A stretch of 64,000 nucleotides of DNA from Parapedobacter lycopersici (lineage in GTDB: Bacteria; Bacteroidota; Bacteroidia; Sphingobacteriales; Sphingobacteriaceae), in assembly GCF_024643285.1 (NCBI RefSeq), contig NZ_JAMSLW010000005.1:1-64000 (forward strand). The letters run 5' to 3'. Position 1 is the stretch's first letter; each line of letters begins with the position of its first letter. The notes beneath the pieces were generated by a model. It was not told the origin of the DNA, ran no database searches, and saw nothing but the letters and a program-made list of their open reading frames with translations. The position numbers and the translations under genes are program-made. This document shows positions 44,203-52,729 of this stretch, in pieces.

Positions 44203-44661
44203 CTAGTGATTATCCCTATCTTTGGTATCCATAATGATGGTCACCGGGCCGTCATTTACCAGCGAAATTTTCATGTCTGCGCCAAATACTCCCCTTTCCA
44301 CCGGTTTACCGAGGTGGCTGGAAAGGCAAGCCGTCAGCTCCTCGTATAACGGAACGGCGTGGTCTGGTTTAGCCGCACGGATAAAAGATGGCCGGTTACC
44401 TTTTTTGGTCTGTGCAAAAAGCGTGAACTGCGAAATCAATAAAATGTGGCCGCCGATATCATGAATGGACTTGTTCATCAGCCCCTGGTCATCACCGAAA
44501 ACACGCAGATTCGCTATCTTCTGTGCCAGCCACTCCAGGTCTTCCCGGCCGTCGTCCGCTGTTACCCCGACCAGCACCAGAAATCCCTGCTTGATCGCCC
44601 CGGTCATACGGCCTTCCACGGTACAGGAGGCCTCGGTCACCCGTTGGATTACGGCCCTCAA
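44203..44661 (-). CDS. dtd: D-aminoacyl-tRNA deacylase
   Basis: Removes D-amino acids wrongly loaded on tRNA. The 152 residues are full length and start RAVIQRVTEASC as usual. The active-site loop is LLISQFTLFAQTKKGNRPSF (about 78-97), and the cross-subunit Gly-Pro motif is NDGPVTI near the C-terminus. The start is TTG 44661; the frame is closed by the sugar dehydrogenase stop only 12 bp upstream, so no ATG is available. The two genes are probably co-transcribed. Confidence 0.93.
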   Translation of the reverse strand: MRAVIQRVTEASCTVEGRMTGAIKQGFLVLVGVTADDGREDLEWLAQKIANLRVFGDDQGLMNKSIHDIGGHILLISQFTLFAQTKKGNRPSFIRAAKPDHAVPLYEELTACLSSHLGKPVERGVFGADMKISLVNDGPVTIIMDTKDRDNH

Positions 44662-44673
44662 CGATTCAGCGCG

Positions 44674-45912
44674 TTATTTTTTGCCAATGCGATACAACCT
44701 TCCGCCATCAGTAATGGCATAAAGCGCACCATCCACTCCCTCAATAATGGCGCGGAAACGCTGGCCTTGGTCTGCAAGCAGGCGTTCCTCACCCACGACT
44801 TTATTATCTTCAATCACCAACCGGGCAATATGGGTGCCGCTTAACGAGGCAACAAACAGGTTGTTTTGCCATTCGGGAATTGCATTTCCCGCATAAAACG
44901 TGATGCCACTGGGTGATATCGAAGGATCGTAGTAATACACGGGCTGTTCCATTCCCTCCCGCTGCTGGATGCTATCACCGATTTTCTTGCCGCTATATTC
45001 AATCCCATAGGTAATGGTGGGCCATCCGTAGTTTTTTCCAGCCACGATCCGGTTGATTTCATCCCCTCCCCGTGGGCCGAACTCGGCTTCCCACAGGTCA
45101 CCTGTTTCCGGGTGGATGGCCAATCCCTGCACATTCCGGTGGCCGTAAGAGTAAATCTCGGGCCGTGCATCCGCGCGCCCCTCAAACGGATTGCCGGGAG
45201 CCGGGCTTCCGTCTTTGGTAATCCGGATGACCTTGCCCAGTCCCGATTTGAGGTCCTGGGCCTGTGGCCTGGTTTCCAGGTCAGAGCGTTCTCCCGTACT
45301 CAGGATAATATTGCCCGTACCGTCGAATAGGATGCGCGAACCGTAGTGCAGCCTTCCGTCATAGGCCGGTGAGGCACGGTAGATTACCTGTACATTTTCC
45401 ATCGTCCGTTCATCGGCCGACAGCTTGCCTTTGCCTACTGCCGTAACGGTGCCGTTCGATGTATTGTCAGAAAAGGTCCAATAGACCATGCGATTTGATT
45501 CGAAACCCGGGTCTATAGTGACCCCCAGTAACCCGCCCTGTCCGTCTGCATTCACTTTCGGCAGGCCCGTGATGGCCTCGCCCAATGCACCATCCGGCGC
45601 AACGATCCGCATTGTACCTGCTTTTTCGGTAATTAAAAAGCGGCCATCCGGCAGGGCAGCAATTCCCCACGGGCTTTCCAATGCTTCAGTGAGTACGGTG
45701 ACCCCATAATCAGTGGCTGTTTTTACGCCTCCGATACGGGTCTGTCCCGCAAAAGCCGGCTGATAGTCGCTGTTCGGAGCATTGGTTTCGACTGGCGCAA
45801 GCGTCGAATCGGCACCGGCATTTTGCCCGTCCGTGCTGGGAGACGAATTGCATGATGTAGCCAGCACCATGAATGTCGAAGCCACTCCCAACAGTTTAAA
45901 TGTGTTCGTCAT
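44674..45912 (-). CDS. PQQ-dependent sugar dehydrogenase (GSDH family), lipoprotein
   Basis: A 412-residue beta-propeller protein of the soluble glucose/sorbosone dehydrogenase family. A lipoprotein signal peptide ends VLATSC (Cys near 21), so it is anchored in the envelope. Typical propeller segments are LPDGRFLITEKAGTMRIV, GLLGVTIDPGFESN, LHYGSRILFDG, GHRNVQGLAIHPETGDLWE, EFGPRGGDEIN and KNYGWPTITYG. The family oxidises aldose sugars with PQQ, but no PQQ synthesis genes are in view, so the cofactor and substrate remain open. It is 73 bp downstream of the TonB receptor stop. Confidence 0.85.
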   Translation of the reverse strand: MTNTFKLLGVASTFMVLATSCNSSPSTDGQNAGADSTLAPVETNAPNSDYQPAFAGQTRIGGVKTATDYGVTVLTEALESPWGIAALPDGRFLITEKAGTMRIVAPDGALGEAITGLPKVNADGQGGLLGVTIDPGFESNRMVYWTFSDNTSNGTVTAVGKGKLSADERTMENVQVIYRASPAYDGRLHYGSRILFDGTGNIILSTGERSDLETRPQAQDLKSGLGKVIRITKDGSPAPGNPFEGRADARPEIYSYGHRNVQGLAIHPETGDLWEAEFGPRGGDEINRIVAGKNYGWPTITYGIEYSGKKIGDSIQQREGMEQPVYYYDPSISPSGITFYAGNAIPEWQNNLFVASLSGTHIARLVIEDNKVVGEERLLADQGQRFRAIIEGVDGALYAITDGGRLYRIGKK

Positions 45913-45985
45913 ACCGCATAAGTTTTCCGTAAAAGTAATAAGTACTTACCAGTAAAACCAACAATAAGTTTCCAAAATCGTTTTA

Positions 45986-48358
45986 TCAGAATTTCAGGTT
46001 CAGTCCCAATAAAAAATTAGCGGTTGCCTGCGGGAAATAATAATTGAAGTGCTCGCGGGCACCTGCTTCATTGATATATCCCCAGGTGTAGCCATTTGCC
46101 TCATATTTTTCATTGAAGATATTATTGATCAGCAGGGTGAGGCCTACATTTTTTATCCCCTTGAATTTCATATTATAGGCCAGCCTTACGTTGTTGACGA
46201 AAAAGGCATCCAGGCTCCGTTCCACCGTCGAGGTATTATCCAGGTATTGGCGGGAAACGTATTTACTTATTAAGGCAATCTCTGCATTGGTGAACGGCTG
46301 ATAAGCAAGCTCACTGGAGCCAACGAACGACGGGGACATGGCGATGTTTGTACTTTTGTAAAAAATCTCCTGCTGGCTTTGGTAGTCATACAGGTCGACG
46401 TATTCTGTAAAATTCCTGATCTTATTGCGGCTTACTGCGGCCGTTACCGACCAGGTAAGCGGTCTGACAGGCTGCCATTGCCCATCCAGTTCAAGGCCGA
46501 GGCGGTAACTGTCGGGCACATTTTGCCGGATTGCACTGCCTACATCATTAATCTGTCCGGTTACGATAAGCTGGTCACGGTACAGCATGGCATAACCATT
46601 GGCCCCCAGATTAAAGTTACGGCCCGTTATGCGGTAACCCGCTTCGACATTTTTGAGGCGCTCGGGCCGGGGCCGACTGTTGGTTGACGACTCCGTATAG
46701 TCTTTACGGATCGGCTCTTTGTTACCAATGGCTAACGATGCATATACGTTACTGTTGTTATCAAACTGATAACTTACCCCAACCTTAGGGTTGAAGAAAT
46801 TGAGGTAATCCGTTTGATCAAGCTGAATCAGGTTGCGATCGAACCCTAAAAAAGTATATGCCACGCGACGGTACTGGAAATCCGCAAAAAGGTTAAGTTG
46901 ATCGATGCGGTACTCGGCTTTACCGAAAATATTGAAATCTTTTTTCACCGCATCGTCTTCATAATACCGGTCGCCCAATGCGCTATTCGACGCATATTGC
47001 GCCCAGATCACCTCACCGAAATGCTTGCCGCGGTATTCATTATATGCGCCCCCAAGCGTGAGATTTAAATTAACGCCGGTTTGGTAGTTGAGTGAATAAG
47101 TAAGTCCGTAGAAATGGTTATCAAGCCACCTGCGGCGAACCAGATCGGTCGCTGTAATGGTTTCACCGCCGATGGTTACATCTTCCAGTCCGTAGGATTT
47201 GAACTCATCATCTTCCCGGTATTCTTCATAATACCCTGCGCCCCGGGTATAGTGCAGCGCCGTGTTCAATGTCAAATTGTCGGCAAGTGCATTGGAATAG
47301 TGCAGCTGATAATGGGTCTGCGTATAATTATCGGTCTGGCCTTCATAGGTAAATTCATTGTAGGTCCGGTCTGTCGCCAGCAATGCCTCCGGAACGCCAT
47401 TCCAGGCCTGATAAGTACGTTCCTTTCCTGAAAACACATTGGCCCGCAGGAGGCTGCGCTCACCATGCCAAGCGCCGCTTAAAAAGAAGGATTTCAGGTC
47501 GGACGATGCCCGATCTATGTAACCATCGCTCTTGACCCGCGACAGCCTGCCGTCGAAGCTGAATTTATTATTGATCAGTCCCGTGCCCAACCTGACTGTG
47601 TTTTTCAGCGTGTTGTACGATCCGAAAGAATTGTCCAGCTCCGCGTAAGGGTCTTCATTAAGCGTGGTTGTCTGAATATTGATACTCCCACCGAATGCTC
47701 CCGCCCCGTTGGTGGACGTTCCAACGCCCCGCTGAATCTGGATATTATCTACCGAAGACGCGAAGTCGGCCATGTTCACCCACACCACCGCCATACTCTC
47801 AGAGTCATTCAGCGGAATGCCGTTTATCGTTACGTTTACCCGTGTGGCGTCGCTTCCGCGGATGCTCATACCTGTATAGCCGACCCCTGCACCGGCATCG
47901 GAGGAAACAACCACCGACGGCGTCTGGTTGAGCAGAAAAGGCAGGTCCTGCCCGATATTATTTTTAGCGATATCTTCCTTGCTGATGTTTTTATAGGTCG
48001 TGGCCGTCTGCTCGCTGGCCCGGGTGGCCTGGACGATCACTTCATCCGTAAGCACGTTGCTGCGCCGCATTGAAAAACGGGTTTGCTCGTCGTCATTAAC
48101 GGTAATCTCGCGGGCCTGGGTATGAAACCCCACAAAGCTGACCTGCACTTCATAGGTTCCGGGGGCGACGTTACGGAATACCGCCAGACCGGATTGATCG
48201 GTATGGACAGTGGACAGGGTGCCTGTTAACTGTACGGAAGCACCGCTTAAAACTTCATCATTTTCATTGGAAACGACTTCGACGGTGAGCGAATGTTGGG
48301 CCAAAGCAGTACCCATAAGCACGAAAAACGCACCGGTTGCGATTAAATTTTTAATCAT
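45986..48358 (-). CDS. TonB-dependent receptor, probable thiamine uptake
   Basis: An outer-membrane gated porin driven by TonB. The 790 residues have a signal peptide (1-20), a carboxypeptidase-D regulatory-like domain (about 22-105, GASVQLTGTLSTVHTD), a plug domain (about 120-225, with SIRGSDATRVNVTINGIPLND) and a 22-strand barrel ending in a Phe-terminated strand (FLLGLNLKF). No SusD partner is beside it, so it is not a glycan-type SusC. Its leader carries a clear TPP riboswitch, which predicts a thiamine or thiamine-phosphate substrate, as proposed for riboswitch-controlled receptors in Bacteroidota. The substrate is inferred from regulation, not from the protein. Confidence 0.88.
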   Translation of the reverse strand: MIKNLIATGAFFVLMGTALAQHSLTVEVVSNENDEVLSGASVQLTGTLSTVHTDQSGLAVFRNVAPGTYEVQVSFVGFHTQAREITVNDDEQTRFSMRRSNVLTDEVIVQATRASEQTATTYKNISKEDIAKNNIGQDLPFLLNQTPSVVVSSDAGAGVGYTGMSIRGSDATRVNVTINGIPLNDSESMAVVWVNMADFASSVDNIQIQRGVGTSTNGAGAFGGSINIQTTTLNEDPYAELDNSFGSYNTLKNTVRLGTGLINNKFSFDGRLSRVKSDGYIDRASSDLKSFFLSGAWHGERSLLRANVFSGKERTYQAWNGVPEALLATDRTYNEFTYEGQTDNYTQTHYQLHYSNALADNLTLNTALHYTRGAGYYEEYREDDEFKSYGLEDVTIGGETITATDLVRRRWLDNHFYGLTYSLNYQTGVNLNLTLGGAYNEYRGKHFGEVIWAQYASNSALGDRYYEDDAVKKDFNIFGKAEYRIDQLNLFADFQYRRVAYTFLGFDRNLIQLDQTDYLNFFNPKVGVSYQFDNNSNVYASLAIGNKEPIRKDYTESSTNSRPRPERLKNVEAGYRITGRNFNLGANGYAMLYRDQLIVTGQINDVGSAIRQNVPDSYRLGLELDGQWQPVRPLTWSVTAAVSRNKIRNFTEYVDLYDYQSQQEIFYKSTNIAMSPSFVGSSELAYQPFTNAEIALISKYVSRQYLDNTSTVERSLDAFFVNNVRLAYNMKFKGIKNVGLTLLINNIFNEKYEANGYTWGYINEAGAREHFNYYFPQATANFLLGLNLKF

Positions 48359-48425
48359 TTAAACTATTGTTTTTTTAGTTAAACATAACTACTGCAAGGG
48401 GTTCGCAGTGGTTGTCCTTATTTAA

Positions 48426-48557
48426 CTTACCTTCCCTACGCCGGCATTATCCGGATCAGGTGCTCCCAATATATATCGGGATGGGTATAATCTCAGCCTT
48501 AATTTGTGTTTGATTGAACCAAACAAGGCACCCCTATATGATGGGGGCAAAGGTAAG
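48426..48557 (-). ncRNA. TPP riboswitch upstream of the TonB receptor
   Basis: On the minus strand an 8-bp P1 (CTTACCTT/AAGGTAAG, 48550-48557 and 48426-48433) encloses AGGGGTGCC, CTGAGAT, ACCTGATCCGGATAATGCC and GGCGTAGGGAAGG, the conserved TPP aptamer parts. The P3 arm has an AT-rich extension. The receptor ATG is 67 nt downstream. That spacer holds a weak hairpin and no U-run terminator, so control of translation is more likely than termination. Binding of TPP should turn the receptor off. Confidence 0.93.
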
Positions 48558-48645
48558 CATAATTTCACAAAAACCACTTAATTTATAAACATTCTAAATA
48601 TCTGTGTTTGACACATTTTTGACATACTACTGGTACCATATGTTG

Positions 48646-48653
48646 TACTTTTG
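48646..48653 (+). promoter_or_regulatory. Probable -7 box for the hemA operon
   Basis: TACTTTTG matches TAnnTTTG 32 nt before the hemA start. A TTTTTG at 48616-48621 upstream is 24 bases away, a little wider than the usual 19-21, so the -33 element is uncertain. Confidence 0.4.
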
Positions 48654-48685
48654 TTACCGAAAAATTAAGTGAGCGGAATACAACC

Positions 48686-49927
48686 TTGAAAAATCTCAAA
48701 GTCATAGCATTCACCCATAAGCATGTTGAGCTGAAAGATTTGGGCAATTTGGTGATTTGCAATGAAGAGCTGGAAAGCCGGCTGATTCATCTTAAGCATA
48801 GCTTTGATATACCCGAAATATTTTACATCGGCACATGCAACCGTGTGGAATTTGTTTTCTACGGCCCGCACGAATTGACTCCGGGTTTTATCAAGGACTT
48901 TATGCACAGCCTTAATTTTTGCGTGCCGGCCGAGCGCCTGGAGTGCTTCCTCGGTCAGGTAACCACCTATGAGGGTTTGGATGCACTGAACCACCTGTTC
49001 CGTATGTCCTGCTCGCTTGAGAGCCTGGTTGTTGGTGAAAAGGAAATTCTGGCACAGGTTCGCAAAGCGTATGAGCGCTGCCGAAAAAGTGGTTTTACCG
49101 GAGATTTCCTTCGACTGATGATGGAACGCCTGGTCAAAACAGCTAAGGAGGTATATACCCATACCCGAATTTCCCGCAATCCGGTTTCCGTGGTTTCGCT
49201 TGCGTACCGCAAACTCCGGGAAATCAAACTGCACGAAAATCCACGGATACTTATTATCGGAGCCGGCGAGACCAACCAGAATATCGCCAAATACCTACTC
49301 AAACATAAATTTTCGAATTTCGTCGTATTCAACCGTACCCTGGAAAATGCACGGGCGCTGGGTGCAGAGCTGAATGCACAAACCTACCCGCTGAGCGAAC
49401 TGGGGAACTACAACGGCGGATTCGATATCCTGATTACCTGTACCGGAGCGCCCGAAGCCATTATCGATCAGGACACTTATCAGTCACTCCTTAACGGTGA
49501 AACTGACAAAAAGGTGATTGTGGACCTGGCTGTGCCAAATGACATCCACCCCATTATCCTTGAAAATTATCCCGTTCATTATATCGAAGTTGGCGGCCTG
49601 CAGGCAATTGCGTCTAAAAATCTGCAGGAGCGTTACGACGAACTGGTTCATGCCGAGCAGATCATCGCCGACAATATCCGTGACTTTTTACCGGCATTGA
49701 AACAACGCCGGGTAGAACTGGCCATGCGCCAGGTCCCGGAAAAGGTAAAAGAAATTCGCGCATTGGCACTTAATGAGGTTTTTGCCAACGAAATAGGAAC
49801 CCTGGATGCCAATTCCAGGGAAGTGCTGGAGAAAGTGATCGACTACATGGAAAAGAAATACATTAAGGTGCCCATGGTGATGGCAAAGGATATATTGGTA
49901 AAGACCAACCATACGGATCTTAACTGA
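48686..49927 (+). CDS. hemA: Glutamyl-tRNA reductase
   Basis: The first committed enzyme of the C5 pathway; it reduces glutamyl-tRNA to glutamate-1-semialdehyde. The 413 residues carry the catalytic Cys in YIGTCNRVEFVF (about 50), the VGEKEILAQVRKAYE segment, an NADPH fold with LIIGAGETNQNIAKYLL, and a C-terminal dimerisation helix. The start is TTG 48686; no in-frame ATG lies upstream or close downstream without losing the conserved N-terminus. First of four heme genes in a row; the next starts 93 bp on. Confidence 0.95.
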   Translation: MKNLKVIAFTHKHVELKDLGNLVICNEELESRLIHLKHSFDIPEIFYIGTCNRVEFVFYGPHELTPGFIKDFMHSLNFCVPAERLECFLGQVTTYEGLDALNHLFRMSCSLESLVVGEKEILAQVRKAYERCRKSGFTGDFLRLMMERLVKTAKEVYTHTRISRNPVSVVSLAYRKLREIKLHENPRILIIGAGETNQNIAKYLLKHKFSNFVVFNRTLENARALGAELNAQTYPLSELGNYNGGFDILITCTGAPEAIIDQDTYQSLLNGETDKKVIVDLAVPNDIHPIILENYPVHYIEVGGLQAIASKNLQERYDELVHAEQIIADNIRDFLPALKQRRVELAMRQVPEKVKEIRALALNEVFANEIGTLDANSREVLEKVIDYMEKKYIKVPMVMAKDILVKTNHTDLN

Positions 49928-50020
49928 TCCACATCATCGCACCTGCCCAATTTCGTGTATATTCTTGGTAATCTTTTGACATATCCGTTCGGATAATGCT
50001 TTAATTCACTAATTTTGGCT

Positions 50021-51658
50021 ATGATAATTGCGGAACCTTTGACTGAAAATGAAGTATCGGCAACCCCACTTGTAGACCGTACACTGATCATCGGCACCAG
50101 GGGCAGCGAATTAGCCTTATGGCAAGCCAACTATATTAAAGATAGACTGGCCGAAATCGGCGTACCCGCCGAGCTTAAGATCATCAAAACCCAGGGTGAT
50201 ATTGTGCAGCACCTGCGGCTTGATAAGCTGGAGGGGAAGGGCTTCTTTACCAAAGAGCTGGAAGAAGAGCTCCTCAGCGGGGGTATTGATTTGGCTGTGC
50301 ATTCACACAAAGATCTTCCGACCGCCCATCCTGAGGGCCTGATGATCGCGGCCGTATCAAGCCGGGAGGATCCTGCAGAACTGCTGATTATTCATAAAGA
50401 TTGTGTTGATTTCAAAAAACGGCTTGTCCTGAAACACAATGCCATTGTAGGGACATCTTCCAACCGCCGAAAGGCCCAGTTGCTGGCTATGCGACCCGAC
50501 CTTGAATTCGATGACCTGCGCGGGAATGTGTTGACCCGTATTCAGAAACTCCGCGATGAAGACTACGACGCCATTATGCTGGCTAAAGCGGGCATCACCC
50601 GCATTGGCGCCGACCTCAGCGATTTCCATGTAGAAGAACTGCCGCCTACCGAAATTATACCGGCCCCGGCACAGGGGGTACTGGCCGTCCAGATCCGGGA
50701 AAGTGATCACAGCCTGTACAAAATCCTTCAAAAAATACACGATACGGAAGTTGCGGCTACCATCGCAGTTGAACGTGAGGTATTGCGGCTTTTTGACGCG
50801 GGATGCCACGCACCACTGGGTTGCTATTGCCAGAAAAACAACGGCAAGTACGAGGTCTGGACATCCAAAGCCGACGAAGATAACGAATTTCCGGACCGCC
50901 TGTTTTTAACTGCGGCGGAAAGCGAAGGATTGGCCGAACGAGTGGCCGCCAAATACAATAAAAGCCGAAAATTACCAAGCCAGGTATTTATCACGCGTGA
51001 TGTAGCCGAAAACAGCTACTTCCACCGTGCCATGGCAAAACACGGTATCAGCGTAGATGGACGGTCTCTGATCCGGATCTTCCCCATCATCAATAAGCTT
51101 GATCCTTTTATTCTAAAATATGTAGACTGGATTTTCTTCAGCAGTAAAAACGGTATTGAGAACTTTTTCAAACTTGAACCTCGGCTCAGCAAACGGACAA
51201 AGTTTGCGGTTATTGGCAGGGGTTCGGAAGAGACGTTACGGCAATACGGGCATGCCCCGGATTTTTCGGGCGAACAGCAGGGCATCGACATGAAGAAAAT
51301 TGCCGATGAATTCGCAACGATAGCGGCCGGCAAGACCGTGTTGATCCCCCGGGCAAAAGACTCGCTGGAAACTATTCAAAAATCACTCCACGCGGACACC
51401 AAAGTCATCAATTTGCCGGTTTATCAAACACGCATTGATACCGACGTTTCCAAATCAAATGCCGATGTGCTTATCTTCACCAGTCCTTCCAATGTGGAGG
51501 CATATTTTGCGGACAACCTCGTAGAACCCGGGCAGCAGATCATCTGTATCGGCCATTCCACAGGGCAGAAAATCGAAGAGCTGGGACTTTCCTACACCCT
51601 TCCGTATTCCCCGGACGAGATTGGCTTGGCCGAAGCTGTATTTGGACTGGACTATTAA
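50021..51658 (+). CDS. hemC: HemC-HemD fusion: porphobilinogen deaminase plus uroporphyrinogen-III synthase domain
   Basis: The N-terminal ~310 residues are hydroxymethylbilane synthase: LIIGTRGSELALWQAN, the HSHKDLPT active-site loop, RGNVLTRIQKLRDEDYDAIMLA, and the dipyrromethane Cys in DAGCHAPLGCYC (about 245). The remaining ~230 residues form a second domain of HemD type: VDWIFFSSKNGIENFF, KFAVIGRGSEETLRQYG, ADVLIFTSPSNVEAYF and ICIGHSTGQKIEELG. So one chain may make and cyclise hydroxymethylbilane. A typical HemC is about 310 residues, so the extra domain is clear. A stand-alone HemD is encoded at 26.9 kb as well. ATG 50021 is preferred over TTG 50015. Confidence 0.9.
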   Translation: MIIAEPLTENEVSATPLVDRTLIIGTRGSELALWQANYIKDRLAEIGVPAELKIIKTQGDIVQHLRLDKLEGKGFFTKELEEELLSGGIDLAVHSHKDLPTAHPEGLMIAAVSSREDPAELLIIHKDCVDFKKRLVLKHNAIVGTSSNRRKAQLLAMRPDLEFDDLRGNVLTRIQKLRDEDYDAIMLAKAGITRIGADLSDFHVEELPPTEIIPAPAQGVLAVQIRESDHSLYKILQKIHDTEVAATIAVEREVLRLFDAGCHAPLGCYCQKNNGKYEVWTSKADEDNEFPDRLFLTAAESEGLAERVAAKYNKSRKLPSQVFITRDVAENSYFHRAMAKHGISVDGRSLIRIFPIINKLDPFILKYVDWIFFSSKNGIENFFKLEPRLSKRTKFAVIGRGSEETLRQYGHAPDFSGEQQGIDMKKIADEFATIAAGKTVLIPRAKDSLETIQKSLHADTKVINLPVYQTRIDTDVSKSNADVLIFTSPSNVEAYFADNLVEPGQQIICIGHSTGQKIEELGLSYTLPYSPDEIGLAEAVFGLDY

Positions 51659-51738
51659 CGGAAGGCATTGTTCCCTGATCGTCAAAATGGCATTTCTGCA
51701 GTGGCGATCCGTGAGCGTAAATAAAAATAATTGTACGT

Positions 51739-52710
51739 ATGTTGATTAGACCAAGAAGGAACCGCAAATCTGCGGCGATACGCAATATGGTGCAGGAAAC
51801 CCATATTACGGCTGCTAATCTTATTTTTCCATTGTTTATCATTGAGGGGACAAACGTCAAATCAGAGGTGGCGTCAATGCCGGGTATTTACCGCTACTCC
51901 ATCGACAACCTGTTGCGCGAAATTGAACAATGTATGGAGTTGGGTTTACAGGCGTTTGACCTTTTCCCCAACATTGACGAGTCGTTAAAAGATAAATACG
52001 CAACAGAGAGTACCCGGGAAGGGAGCCTCTATCTGCGGGCTATTGCCGAAGTAAAAAGCCGCTTTCCGGAAGCATGTGTCGTGACCGATGTGGCCATGGA
52101 CCCCTATAGCAGCGATGGCCACGATGGCATCGTGGAAAATGGAGAAATTCTCAACGATGAAACGCTGGAAGTGCTGGGCAGGATGGCATTGGCCCATGCG
52201 CAGGCAGGGGCGGATATTATCGCACCCTCCGACATGATGGACGGTCGAATAGGCCATATCCGAAACGTATTAGACAATAACGGATTCACTTCGGTGTCCC
52301 TCATGTCGTATACAGCAAAATATGCCAGTGCCTTTTACGGCCCGTTCCGCGATGCACTCAATTCGGCGCCAAAGCATGGCGACAAGAAAACTTACCAAAT
52401 GAACCCCGCCAACCAGCGGGAAGCCTTAATAGAGGCTGAGCTGGATATGCGCGAGGGTGCGGATTTCCTGATGGTGAAACCGGCCCTGGCCTACCTGGAC
52501 ATCATCAAATTGCTTGGTGACAAGTTCGAGTTGCCTATTGCGGCCTATAACGTCAGCGGAGAGTATGCGATGATAAAAGCCTCGGCCCGCAATGGATGGC
52601 TTGATGAACAACGGGCAACCATGGAGGTACTGACGGGAATCCGGAGAGCCGGCGCCACCGCGATACTCACCTATCACGCCAAAGAAGTGCTGGAGAAAAA
52701 GTGGCTATAG
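51739..52710 (+). CDS. hemB: Porphobilinogen synthase (delta-aminolevulinate dehydratase)
   Basis: Condenses two 5-aminolevulinates into porphobilinogen. The 323 residues include RPRRNRKSAAIRNMV at the N-terminus, the Schiff-base lysine regions in MSYTAKYASAFYGPFRDA and MVKPALAYLDI, and the YNVSGEYAMIKA segment. The metal-site stretch reads DVAMDPYSSDGHDG with none of the cysteines of the zinc enzymes, so this is the magnesium-type HemB. Third gene of the hemA cluster, 80 bp after hemC-D and 19 bp before hemL. Confidence 0.95.
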   Translation: MLIRPRRNRKSAAIRNMVQETHITAANLIFPLFIIEGTNVKSEVASMPGIYRYSIDNLLREIEQCMELGLQAFDLFPNIDESLKDKYATESTREGSLYLRAIAEVKSRFPEACVVTDVAMDPYSSDGHDGIVENGEILNDETLEVLGRMALAHAQAGADIIAPSDMMDGRIGHIRNVLDNNGFTSVSLMSYTAKYASAFYGPFRDALNSAPKHGDKKTYQMNPANQREALIEAELDMREGADFLMVKPALAYLDIIKLLGDKFELPIAAYNVSGEYAMIKASARNGWLDEQRATMEVLTGIRRAGATAILTYHAKEVLEKKWL

Positions 52711-52729
52711 CAAACAAACAAAATAAACC

